A stretch of 16,394 nt of DNA from Dyella_B sp035486915 (GCF_035486915.1 NZ_DATHMR010000155.1:1-16394), one strand, 5' to 3'. Numbered from the stretch's first letter, positions 1 to 6,222 are shown. Made by a program: numbers and translations. The notes: generated by a model from the sequence alone, not told the origin.

Positions 1-346
1 AAATACAGACAGGCGATGCACAAAAAAACCGCGAGCGATCAAGATAAGTCATGGCAACAGCATATATACCCGCGATAACGCTCCCCTATTGCAGTCGGAC
101 CCATCGACGATCTTGTCAGCGGATAACTTGGCACACGCAATGGGTAACAATAGCGCTCCCTCATCGCGACAAGGGAGAAGTTCATTCGCCTAACCATGTC
201 ATCTTTTGCGTCTCGTAGATGACATAGTTAAATGGGCGGCGACAGGTTTTCTCGAGATCCCCTTCTTCGCCTAACTGCCGCTCGCAATACTGTCTCGAGG
301 CCGACCAGATGTTCGAAACTGGGGCGTAGGAAATCGAATTCAGGGC
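1..346. other. Non-coding stretch with a 9-bp inverted repeat and two copies of an 18-bp motif
   Basis: I see no convincing gene here. Two similar 18-base words lie at 75-92 and 150-167, with consensus ATARCGCTCCC followed by a looser NNATYGC. A third copy lies near the other end of the window at 15104-15121. A perfect 9-bp inverted repeat, ATGTCATCT (196-204) and AGATGACAT (217-225), encloses a 12-base loop. It sits downstream of the minus-strand gene that ends at 347 and could end its transcript, but no T-run follows it. Confidence 0.5.
196..225. repeat. Inverted repeat (9-bp arms, 12-base loop)
   Basis: ATGTCATCT and AGATGACAT are perfect reverse complements. The position, about 120 bases past the stop of the minus-strand gene, would suit a transcript end. 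The missing T-tract makes an intrinsic terminator unlikely. Confidence 0.45.
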
Positions 347-1345
347 TCAGTGCGAACCCGCGCTAGAGGAAGCCGCTGGCGTGGAGGATTCGTCGGCTGC
401 GCGCTTGGCCGTGTCGGCTGGACACCAGGTCTTGAGGCGCTTGCCTGCACGGAACAGATCGATGCATACACGCATTTCGGCCTGGAAGGCCAAGTCGGGC
501 GTGTTTATCGGGCAGCCATATGAAAGCGGCTTGCCGTCGTTGTACTCGGCGATACAGGTCGACAGTGGCAATGGCTTGACCGGATGCGTGTCGCCGACCA
601 GCGACGGCGAAGGTAGATTGAGGCGCTCGTCGGCATCCTTGGGCGACGGCGGCAACGGAGGCGCGCCACATAGCAAGTTGGAAGCCGTACTGCGTTTGGC
701 CGGATCGCACATGCTTTTGGCGATTGCCTGGATCGCATCGCCTATATGGCGACCCACCGCACCACCCGCTGTCTCGTTCGGCGGCGGAAAATATTTATCG
801 AAGCGCGTGGGCTTGAAATGCACGTAGCTGTCGTGTTGCATGATCTGACGATCGTCCGTGGGCTTGGTCGGTTTGGCTTTGACACTTGTATCCATCGGCG
901 CGGGCGGTAGCCGTATCGAGCCATCCATGGCGAACACACTGGTGGCGGCCGGCGTGGCCACGGAAGCCGCCGGCACAGGTGCCGCCTCATGATCTTGCAT
1001 GACCATCGCATCACGACGTGGCTTCTCGTGCGACTCGGGGCGAACGCGTGGTGTCGTCGCGTGCTGCGGCGACACCAACTCGGGAAGCGTGGGTGGCGCA
1101 GGCGGCGATGCGGTACGCCGCATGCTGGTGCCATCCTGCAGACGCACGATCAGCACCTGATCGCTATCGACAGGTGCGGGCTGCATCGCAGACCACAGCA
1201 TCAGCGCGAACAGCATGTGCAGCGCCAATACCAAAGCCAGCACGAGCACCTGCATCTGACGCGTTAGCGCCGGTTGTCGCCACCACCTGTGACCCAAGGC
1301 CTCACGCGTTTCGCTGTCGAGTAAGGCCAGGCCGCGCGCACGCAC
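347..1345 (-). CDS. Proline-rich single-pass membrane protein of unknown function
   Basis: This is a 332-residue protein that I do not recognise by name. A basic N-terminus is followed by one strong hydrophobic segment at about residues 31-54 (MQVLVLALVLALHMLFALML and onward). A long Pro/Ala/Thr-rich stretch follows, from about 55 to 190. The C-terminal part carries six cysteines in CDP, LLCG, STC, YGCP, RVC and TWCP contexts. The layout suggests an inner-membrane anchor with a periplasmic linker and a small disulfide-stabilised domain. It recalls TonB- or secretion-type envelope proteins, but I see no TonB C-terminal motif. The start is GTG, preceded by AAGGGGAGG just upstream. The same frame stays open for about 15 codons further up, but without an ATG. 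The downstream inverted repeat at 196-225 may end the transcript. Homologues are probably restricted to Xanthomonadales; this is inference. Confidence 0.8.
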   Translation of the reverse strand: MRARGLALLDSETREALGHRWWRQPALTRQMQVLVLALVLALHMLFALMLWSAMQPAPVDSDQVLIVRLQDGTSMRRTASPPAPPTLPELVSPQHATTPRVRPESHEKPRRDAMVMQDHEAAPVPAASVATPAATSVFAMDGSIRLPPAPMDTSVKAKPTKPTDDRQIMQHDSYVHFKPTRFDKYFPPPNETAGGAVGRHIGDAIQAIAKSMCDPAKRSTASNLLCGAPPLPPSPKDADERLNLPSPSLVGDTHPVKPLPLSTCIAEYNDGKPLSYGCPINTPDLAFQAEMRVCIDLFRAGKRLKTWCPADTAKRAADESSTPAASSSAGSH

Positions 1346-1578
1346 GCCCTCCCCTTGATGTCGGCCTTGCTCGGAATGTTCGATGACACAACCTCATTCA
1401 AGCCAATTACCCGCGCAAAACTTATACATATCGCCAGCGCGCGTGTTATGGCTAATTGAGGTAGACAGGTTCTTTCATCAAGGGTTCCCCTGATAGAAAG
1501 CGCAGTGAGCAAACCGGCGCCTAGGTGGCTAAATGCCCGCTGGTCTGGTGTTCGCTCGCCGCGGGTGCCAAGGCAACC

Positions 1579-1680
1579 TTAGATGACCTCCGATAAGGTG
1601 CAATCGACGCCATCGCAGTTAACGGCCACACAAGGTAAAGACGTTACCGAGAGCAAGGTCGTCGCGATCAGTTTTTTCAT
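1579..1680 (-). CDS. Possible 33-residue exported peptide, or the remnant of a larger gene
   Basis: The peptide begins MKKLIATTLLSVTSLPCVAV and has the shape of a signal peptide: two lysines, a hydrophobic core and a CVA-type end. It is followed by only about 14 residues that include two cysteines (NCDGVDC). Its ATG overlaps the TGA of the preceding mini-ORF by four bases (ATGA), which would allow translational coupling. It has no good ribosome binding site of its own. It may be a real micro-peptide or the start of a secreted protein whose 3' part was lost. It lies at the distal end of the integron cassette array. Confidence 0.3.
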   Translation of the reverse strand: MKKLIATTLLSVTSLPCVAVNCDGVDCTLSEVI

Positions 1681-1736
1681 GACGGTTGCCCATCGTCCCA
1701 CTCATGAACATGCCGAAGGAGCCAAACGTTTTCCAT
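1677..1736 (-). pseudogene. Truncated N-terminus of a cassette-type protein (DUF7336-like)
   Basis: A 19-codon ORF (MENVWLLRHVHEWDDGQPS) follows a very good Shine-Dalgarno sequence, AAGGAG, seven bases before the ATG. From memory, the pattern V-x-L-L-x-H-V-H-E-x-D-D-G resembles the N-terminus of small DUF7336-type proteins. These normally continue for about 60-90 more residues. Here the frame stops almost at once, overlapping the next small ORF by ATGA. I read it as a cassette gene truncated by deletion or a frameshift. A genuine leader peptide is the alternative. Confidence 0.4.
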
Positions 1737-1827
1737 AACAAATCTCCTTCTATGAATGTCCACTTCAGTCGAACGCGGACACTGGATATACCTGCAGGCG
1801 CGTGCAGCGACTCTTCTGGCACCCATG

Positions 1828-1863
1828 CTAGATGGTTGTCTGATCCTAGATGGTTGTTTGATC
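1828..1863. repeat. Tandem 18-bp duplication over the end of the DUF1801 gene
   Basis: CTAGATGGTTGTCTGATC (1828-1845) is followed directly by CTAGATGGTTGTTTGATC (1846-1863), with one mismatch. Read on the minus strand, each unit encodes DQTTI and a TAG stop. The duplication therefore adds a second stop in the same frame and leaves the protein unchanged. Confidence 0.9.
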
Positions 1864-2274
1864 AATGCCATGTTGTATTGCTGCTTTAAGTGTCTCTATC
1901 CTTATATCGCTCAGCCCTTTGAACTTAATGCAGTACCCAGTTATTTTTGCCTTACCGAGGTCCTTTCCATATGCCTGCGATAAGTATTTCCTGTCTTCGA
2001 TTCCAAGGATGTAGACGGAAATCCCCGTTGTGTTTGCACTGATGCCAATCTGGTAGAACTCTCTGGTCTTCCCATTGGCATTCTTAATCGTCTGAGTTCC
2101 GTACCCTATATTAGGATTAGAAACGATTTTGCCTGAATCGTCTTTGCCATCCAGGAACCACAATCTGCACTTCGGCATTACATTCAGAATGATGCGGTGC
2201 AATTCCTTCATATCGCTGCGCTTTGGCTCAGGCTGAGTAGCGATATATTCGTTGATTTGTTCGTCAATGCTCAT
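1846..2274 (-). CDS. DUF1801 (YdhG-like) cassette protein
   Basis: This is a 142-residue soluble protein of the DUF1801 type. It opens with an acidic helix (SIDEQINEYIATQPEPKRSD), then MKELHRIILNVMPKCRLWF, then a beta-rich part with a NIGYGTQTI motif, and ends with the helix RIETLKAAIQHGI. The family is small and soluble and its biochemical role is unsettled. I chose the ATG at 2274 because GAGGGG lies about eight bases before it; the frame stays open for 38 more codons upstream without family similarity. It is the third cassette in the array: an attC site lies just upstream, belonging to the previous cassette, but I find no clear attC after it. Base composition is more AT-rich than the flanking genes, as expected of a captured cassette. 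Confidence 0.8.
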   Translation of the reverse strand: MSIDEQINEYIATQPEPKRSDMKELHRIILNVMPKCRLWFLDGKDDSGKIVSNPNIGYGTQTIKNANGKTREFYQIGISANTTGISVYILGIEDRKYLSQAYGKDLGKAKITGYCIKFKGLSDIRIETLKAAIQHGIDQTTI

Positions 2275-2407
2275 ACAGAACCCCTCACTTAGCGCGCTGG
2301 CTCGTTTGCCGTCAGACTCTGGATGTAGTTCTCTATGACAACCGGTATATTTTTCTTGTGACCCACACTTGGAAGACGAAATTGCCAATGGCGCTCAGGC
2401 AAGGTCT

Positions 2408-2467
2408 ACCTAACGCCTGAGGTAAGCGGCGCGCGGTACGCGCGTCCGCTTCGACGAGTAGTTAGGT
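2408..2467 (-). repeat. attC recombination site of the second cassette
   Basis: This 60-bp site lies just past the stop of the zinc-ribbon gene. On the minus strand it begins with ACCTAAC (R''), complementary to GTTAGGT at 2461-2467, and ends with GTTAGGT (R', complement of 2408-2414). The inner arms AAGCGG and CCGCTT pair, and the centre CGCGCG-GTA-CGCGCG forms a perfect hairpin. Identity to the site at 3388-3447 is 52 of 60 bases by my count. Confidence 0.9.
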
Positions 2468-2489
2468 GCTTGATCAGGGCGCAGTTACA

Positions 2490-3254
2490 TCACAACGCCC
2501 GAATGGCATTCAGCAAATCTTCGGACCTCAATTTCGAACCGATTTTGTACCGCATGCTCTTGAGCTCCGAAAGGATCGCATTTATCTCCGAAGGAGTGGG
2601 TTGCAAAGGTTTGAGCGAATTGCTTAGTGGTGGCACAACCTTACGGGTGATAAATCGGCGACTAGCTGTCGCAAATGTCCAGAGAGTGACCATTGCGCCC
2701 CCTACTAGCAAAGTCATGAATACGGGGCGCACAAGATCAGGTGCGATTGACTCGGTAACCTGACGCGTTAAGAACACAACGATCACCGTTCCGAGTAGCG
2801 CCAACCAGGTCTCCTTGTCCAGGCGTGTGGAAGAAAAACGCTGCTCGACCACTTGTGACATCAACATAATAGATTGCTTGATCAGTGCGACACGCTCCTC
2901 GGCGGTAAGCGTATCCGGCACAGGCGCGGCCTTGTTTTCAATGCGAAAGCGCTCAGCACAGATATCAAGCAGTCGTGGGTACGTTTGCTTACGGAGTGCT
3001 TCGATGTCGGCTCGCCGCTTGGATATTGACTCATAAGCGTCCAGATTCGCTTTGAGCTGAACTCCGCAGTCATTGCATATTCGGTGATGTGCGATCGCCA
3101 TCTCTTCCCGTAAAGGTATATAGAAGACGTGCGAAGCCATTGCCACGCGGCTAAGCTGAAATCGTCTCGGACCGCGGCACACCGGACAGAAATCGGCGAC
3201 ATATCCCATACGCCGACGAATTGCCTTTTTGCCCCACAGAATAAAAAAGAACAT
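2490..3254 (-). CDS. Zinc-ribbon, two-helix membrane protein of unknown function (gene cassette)
   Basis: This is a 254-residue protein counted from the ATG at 3254, where GGGGGAG lies just upstream; a TTG start ten codons earlier is possible. The N-terminus MFFFILWGKKAIRRRMGYVA is hydrophobic then basic. Two CxxC knuckles follow at C23/C26 (CPVC) and C60/C63 (CNDC), forming a likely zinc ribbon. A charged helical stretch spans about 70-145. Two hydrophobic segments, at about 149-164 and 177-196, suggest a helical hairpin in the membrane. The tail is basic (KPLQPTPSEINAILSELKSM). I recall proteins starting in this way among integron cassette products, but I know of no assigned function. It is the middle cassette and carries its own attC at 2408-2467. 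Confidence 0.8.
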   Translation of the reverse strand: MFFFILWGKKAIRRRMGYVADFCPVCRGPRRFQLSRVAMASHVFYIPLREEMAIAHHRICNDCGVQLKANLDAYESISKRRADIEALRKQTYPRLLDICAERFRIENKAAPVPDTLTAEERVALIKQSIMLMSQVVEQRFSSTRLDKETWLALLGTVIVVFLTRQVTESIAPDLVRPVFMTLLVGGAMVTLWTFATASRRFITRKVVPPLSNSLKPLQPTPSEINAILSELKSMRYKIGSKLRSEDLLNAIRAL

Positions 3255-3280
3255 CCCGCTCCCCCGTTTCTTGCTAGACG

Positions 3281-3379
3281 TCAAACGTTGATGGTTTTAT
3301 TGCGCGGCAATAGTCCACCGATTTGCTGTCTAAGACCTATGCCTGTGATCCCTGCAACCTCAAACTCTATTGAAGCCAT
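3281..3379 (-). CDS. Possible 32-residue ORF leading the zinc-ribbon gene
   Basis: This small ORF (MASIEFEVAGITGIGLRQQI then GGLLPRNKTINV) starts right after the upstream attC site and ends 26 bases before the ATG of the zinc-ribbon gene. AGGTG lies about eight bases ahead of its ATG. The sequence reads like plausible protein, with alternating hydrophobic residues and then a Gly/Leu helix. It is short, and I recognise no family. It could be a leader peptide coupled to the next gene, a truncated gene, or chance. Confidence 0.3.
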   Translation of the reverse strand: MASIEFEVAGITGIGLRQQIGGLLPRNKTINV

Positions 3380-3387
3380 CTTGGGAC

Positions 3388-3447
3388 ACCTAACGCCTGA
3401 GTTAAGCGGCGCGCGGTACGTGCGTCCGCTTGAATGAATTGTTAGGG
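3388..3447 (-). repeat. attC recombination site of the first cassette
   Basis: This 60-bp site abuts the TAG stop of the DUF2251-like gene. On the minus strand it runs from CCCTAAC (R'') to GTTAGGT (R'). Arms AATTCATTCAAGCGG and CCGCTTAACTCAGGC pair with an unpaired extra base, the extrahelical base typical of attC. The wording GCCTGAGTTAAGC...GCTTGAATGAATTGTTAGG is the form well known from Xanthomonas and Pseudomonas cassettes and from aadA cassettes. Confidence 0.93.
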
Positions 3448-3852
3448 CTATTGCGAGAAGAGCTGTATCGCGCTCTCCGACCATTGATGGCCCGACCAAC
3501 CAGAATCCGAAGCTGGCTGCGGAAACCCGGTGCGGCAATAGCCCTGCCTTGAGGAGAAGTCAAAGACACCGTGCGGGTATCCATTGATAAGAAGCACGAC
3601 CTTTGAGCTGTCGGCAGACCAACCGATCTTAACCTGAGATGGCACATGGCGATCAGTGACGTTTCCGACATTGTAGATGTGCAATGCATTCTGGATGGGT
3701 TGCCCCTTTCGGCCGTAGTCCAGCGCATAGAAATAACCAGTATTACCATCATCCTCAAATACCCCAGCGTAATCACCGGCAGGCGCACGACCTTCTATGT
3801 GTCCCGGCTGGCCAACGAGAATATCTTGAGCTGCAGTAACAACGATTGGCAT
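3448..3852 (-). CDS. DUF2251-like cassette protein
   Basis: This is a 134-residue protein without signal peptide or membrane segments. Conserved-looking blocks are LVGQPGHIEG, AGVFEDDGNTGYFYALD, ALHIYNVGNV, WSADSSKVVLLINGYPHGVFDF and CRTGFP. The VFEDDGxTGYFYALD and ALHIYNV blocks are what I associate with DUF2251, a small uncharacterised family often found near toxin-immunity or cassette genes. The assignment is from memory. The ATG lies only seven bases after the core-site word GTTAGGG (3866 to 3860 on the minus strand) and has no strong ribosome binding site. The stop codon touches the attC. That compact layout is typical of an integron cassette and makes this the first of the array. Confidence 0.75.
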   Translation of the reverse strand: MPIVVTAAQDILVGQPGHIEGRAPAGDYAGVFEDDGNTGYFYALDYGRKGQPIQNALHIYNVGNVTDRHVPSQVKIGWSADSSKVVLLINGYPHGVFDFSSRQGYCRTGFPQPASDSGWSGHQWSESAIQLFSQ

Positions 3853-3859
3853 AAAAAGG

Positions 3860-3866
3860 CCCTAAC
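3860..3866 (-). other. Core-site sequence at the proximal edge of the cassette array
   Basis: GTTAGGG on the minus strand matches the GTTRRRY core crossover site seven bases before the first cassette's ATG. I could not pair it with a second core box and stem arms in the next 150 bases. It is therefore either what remains of an attI or attC site, or an insertion point at a secondary site. Confidence 0.5.
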
Positions 3867-3963
3867 TACCGAATAGACGGACGTAGACATCCGGTTACAC
3901 ATATATGCGCCCTTGCTGAACGCGACCCGTAAAATCCTGACTTATGAGAACTTTATCTGTCCC

Positions 3964-3998
3964 ACGTCCGGCTAACAATCCGACGTAAAACCGGACGT
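3964..3998. repeat. Inverted repeat ACGTCCGG / CCGGACGT
   Basis: Perfect 8-bp arms enclose 19 bases, including CTAACAATCCGAC, which resembles the R''/L'' part of an attC site. It may be a decayed cassette site or an unrelated hairpin. Confidence 0.55.
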
Positions 3999-4018
3999 CG
4001 ATTGCGCCCCCGAAGGTC

Positions 4019-4039
4019 TGCTTTAGGTCGAAAGCAGGC
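4019..4039. repeat. Small hairpin carrying the word TGCTTTAGGTCGAA
   Basis: CTGCTTT and AAAGCAG (7-bp arms) flank a 6-base loop, AGGTCG. The 14-base word TGCTTTAGGTCGAA recurs with one change (TGCTTTGGGTCGAA) at 10016-10029, in another non-coding gap. This suggests a dispersed intergenic repeat. Confidence 0.5.
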
Positions 4040-4057
4040 CATTTGGCCTGATTATTA

Positions 4058-4196
4058 CAGCCTCACTTCCGGCCGAATCCGAAGACGGAAATACCCGGCA
4101 AGCCAACCGCGGCGACGATACAGAGGCTGAACGCACATCGAGGGGTGTGCGCATTCCTGCCAGAAAGTGCACGAATCAAAACGAAAAGTGAGGCTG
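4058..4196. repeat. 139-bp segment bounded by 11-bp inverted repeats
   Basis: CAGCCTCACTT (4058-4068) and AAGTGAGGCTG (4186-4196) are perfect inverted copies. No target-site duplication is visible and the interior has no convincing gene. It could be a MITE-like relic or a long stem-loop in the leader of the next gene. Confidence 0.45.
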
Positions 4197-4380
4197 AGTT
4201 CCTGTGATGTGTGTGCGGATGCGTTCGGCTGTCCCGGAACCTTCATATACAGATGGTTCAATTCGGAGCATGCCAAGGACTGCGCCATCAGCGCGGCCCA
4301 TGGCCTGTCGTAAGGGGGAATCCGCAGAAATGGGTGCTGTTCCAACCCTGTGTCGTCGTACCCACTCCAGGAGTTTTCAC

Positions 4381-6123
4381 ATGTTCAGTCTTAGTATGTT
4401 CCGCAAGGCAATCTTGCCTGCGTCGATCGCCTTGATGGGATTCTCGCTCGCCTATGCGCAGGTCGATCCGAGCTCGAATCAGAGCGCCGATTTCTCTGCG
4501 CATTCCCCGTGGCACGGCGGTGGCCGCTCGCCACAAGATCAGCTCCCTACGGCGACGCCGATCAAGCATCTCGTAGTGATCTTCGATGAAAACCGCTCGT
4601 TCGATCACTACTTCGGTACCTATCCCGTGGCGGCGAATCCTCCGGGCGAACCAGCATTCAAGGCTAAGCCCTTCACGCCCCAGGTTGACGGCCTCACCCC
4701 GGCACTGTTGAACGACAATCCGAATAAGCTCAACCCCATCAACGGCGTCAATGCGGTGAACCCATTCCGCCTTGATCGCACCCAGGCCAACACCGAAGGC
4801 CAGAACCACAGCTACACACCGGAACAGCTCGCGTACGACAACGGCGCCGCCGACCGTTTCCCCGCCTTCACGGGCAACAACACGGTGACCACCACCGGCG
4901 CATTCGGCACGCATGGTCTTGTGATGGGTTACTTCGACGGTAACACCGTTACGGCGATGTGGAATTACGCGCAGCACTTCGCCATGGACGACAACGCTTA
5001 TACCGACACCTACGGTCCTTCGACACCGGGCGCGATTGCCGTGGTATCGGGCACCAACAACGGCGCCAAGGTGGTACTCGGCTCGGCCTCGACCATACCC
5101 GACAGCCAAGGCGGCCTGACCCTGATCGGCGATACCGATCCGGCCTTTGACGCGTGCTCCTCGACCAGCAGCACGGTGTCGATGACGTCGAAGAACATCG
5201 GCGACCTGCTCAATGCCCACCACATCACCTGGGGCGGTTTCATGGGTGGCTTCGACCTGACGGCCGTGAACGAAAACGGCACCACCGGTTGCAAGCGCAG
5301 CACCTTCTCGAGCGTGCTGGATGCCACCGAGACCGACTACACGCCGCACCACAACTGGTTCCAGTATTACGCCACCACGTCGAACCCGGCGCACACGCGT
5401 CCCACCTCGACGTCCGAGATCGGCTATACCGACCAAAAGGACAGCACGTCTACGCCTGTTCACCACGAATACGACGTGAACGATTTCTTCAACGCCGTAT
5501 CGTCGGGCAATTTCCCGTCGGTCAGCTATATCAAGCCGCCCTCGGTGAACGATGCGCATCCGGGTAACTCCGATCCGCTGGATGAGCAATCGTTCGTGGT
5601 GAAGGTGATCAACTTCCTGCAGAAGCAACCCGATTGGGACAGCACCGCCGTCATCATCACCTACGATGACTCGGACGGCTGGTACGACCATCGCTATGCC
5701 TCACCCACCACCTCGTCCTTTGATTCCACCACGCCGCAAGGAACGGTTATCGGCGCCGACCAGCTCAACGCTCCGGGCGTCTGCAATGCACGCGGCGCCA
5801 AGCCGGGCGTGGGCGTGAATGGGGGAACCGTCAACGGCCGCTGCGGCCCCGGTACGCGTACGCCGTTCCTGGTGATCTCGCCGTATGCGCGCGTCAACTA
5901 TGTGGATGGCACGCAAATCACGCAGGCTTCGGTGGTGCGCTTCATCGAGGACAACTGGCTGCATGGCGAGCGCATCGGCCAGGGTTCGGGCGATGCCACC
6001 ACCGGCAGCATCATGGGCATGTTCGATTTCAACCGCCGCGGCTTCGACCTGGCGCCGCCGTTGTTCCTTGATCCGAACCAGGGCACACCGATCATCGACA
6101 AACGTAACCCCTGGCATTCCTGA
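4381..6123 (+). CDS. Secreted phosphoesterase of the AcpA / phospholipase C family
   Basis: This is a 580-residue exported hydrolase of the alkaline phosphatase superfamily (PF04185). It is expected to cleave phosphomonoesters or phospholipid head groups in the periplasm or outside the cell. Residues 1-26 form a Sec signal peptide (ending SLAYA-Q) with no twin-arginine pair, unlike many Tat-exported phospholipases C. The core opens with IKHLVVIFDENRSFDHYFG, where E70 and N71 match the metal ligands of Francisella AcpA. S214 in YGPSTPG is the likely nucleophile, and D429/D430 and H437 in YDDSDGWYDH complete the metal site. The RTPFLVISPYA and EDNWLHGERIGQGSGD blocks near the C-terminus fit the family. 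AGGAG lies seven bases before the chosen ATG. Substrate choice (acid phosphatase or lipase) cannot be read from the sequence. The di-haem peroxidase gene follows on the same strand. Confidence 0.9.
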   Translation: MFSLSMFRKAILPASIALMGFSLAYAQVDPSSNQSADFSAHSPWHGGGRSPQDQLPTATPIKHLVVIFDENRSFDHYFGTYPVAANPPGEPAFKAKPFTPQVDGLTPALLNDNPNKLNPINGVNAVNPFRLDRTQANTEGQNHSYTPEQLAYDNGAADRFPAFTGNNTVTTTGAFGTHGLVMGYFDGNTVTAMWNYAQHFAMDDNAYTDTYGPSTPGAIAVVSGTNNGAKVVLGSASTIPDSQGGLTLIGDTDPAFDACSSTSSTVSMTSKNIGDLLNAHHITWGGFMGGFDLTAVNENGTTGCKRSTFSSVLDATETDYTPHHNWFQYYATTSNPAHTRPTSTSEIGYTDQKDSTSTPVHHEYDVNDFFNAVSSGNFPSVSYIKPPSVNDAHPGNSDPLDEQSFVVKVINFLQKQPDWDSTAVIITYDDSDGWYDHRYASPTTSSFDSTTPQGTVIGADQLNAPGVCNARGAKPGVGVNGGTVNGRCGPGTRTPFLVISPYARVNYVDGTQITQASVVRFIEDNWLHGERIGQGSGDATTGSIMGMFDFNRRGFDLAPPLFLDPNQGTPIIDKRNPWHS

Positions 6124-6128
6124 TCGCA

Positions 6129-6161
6129 GGCTCGGCGCCGGATCATTGCCTGATCCGAGCC
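6129..6161 (+). repeat. Branched or bulged stem-loop just after the phosphoesterase stop
   Basis: Arms GGCTCGG (6129-6135) and CCGAGCC (6155-6161) are perfect. A nested GGATCA-TTGCC-TGATCC hairpin lies inside. No T-run follows, so it may protect or pause the transcript rather than end it. Confidence 0.6.
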
Positions 6162-6182
6162 CAGCACATGGCGAATGAAGCC

Positions 6183-6222
6183 CATTCCTGCTCCGCGATA
6201 TATTGCGGAGCAGGAATGTTTT
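6183..6222 (+). terminator. Strong intrinsic terminator after the phosphoesterase gene
   Basis: A perfect 14-bp stem (CATTCCTGCTCCGC pairing with GCGGAGCAGGAATG, loop GATATATT) is followed by TTTT. It lies between the phosphoesterase stop and the peroxidase start. It should end most upstream transcription, so the peroxidase either has its own promoter or relies on read-through. Confidence 0.9.

Larger units (their letters stand above)
3867..4380. other. Repeat-rich non-coding stretch without an integrase gene
   Basis: No integrase-like ORF is present on either strand, although intI would be expected here for a complete integron. The stretch holds several repeats: ACGTCCGG/CCGGACGT (3964-3998), CTGCTTT/AAAGCAG (4020-4039), GGCC-ATTT-GGCC and an 11-bp inverted pair (4058-4196). 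The ORF running into 4381 from 4204 lacks any signal before the ATG at 4381 and is not taken as coding. Confidence 0.6.

Noticed and set aside
1757..1845. Search for an attC after the DUF1801 gene, including a GTCCGC...GTGGAC imperfect stem
   Set aside because: No GTTRRRY/RYYYAAC boxes flank the stem, so I cannot support a third attC site.
4204..4380. N-terminal extension of the phosphoesterase to 4204
   Set aside because: The ATG at 4381 has AGGAG at proper spacing and begins a clean signal peptide; the extra 59 residues would bury it.
4288..5691. A 467-codon minus-strand ORF opposite the phosphoesterase gene
   Set aside because: It is low-complexity (Arg/Val/Gly-rich) and mirrors the codon pattern of the well-supported gene on the plus strand, so it is a GC-rich antisense shadow.
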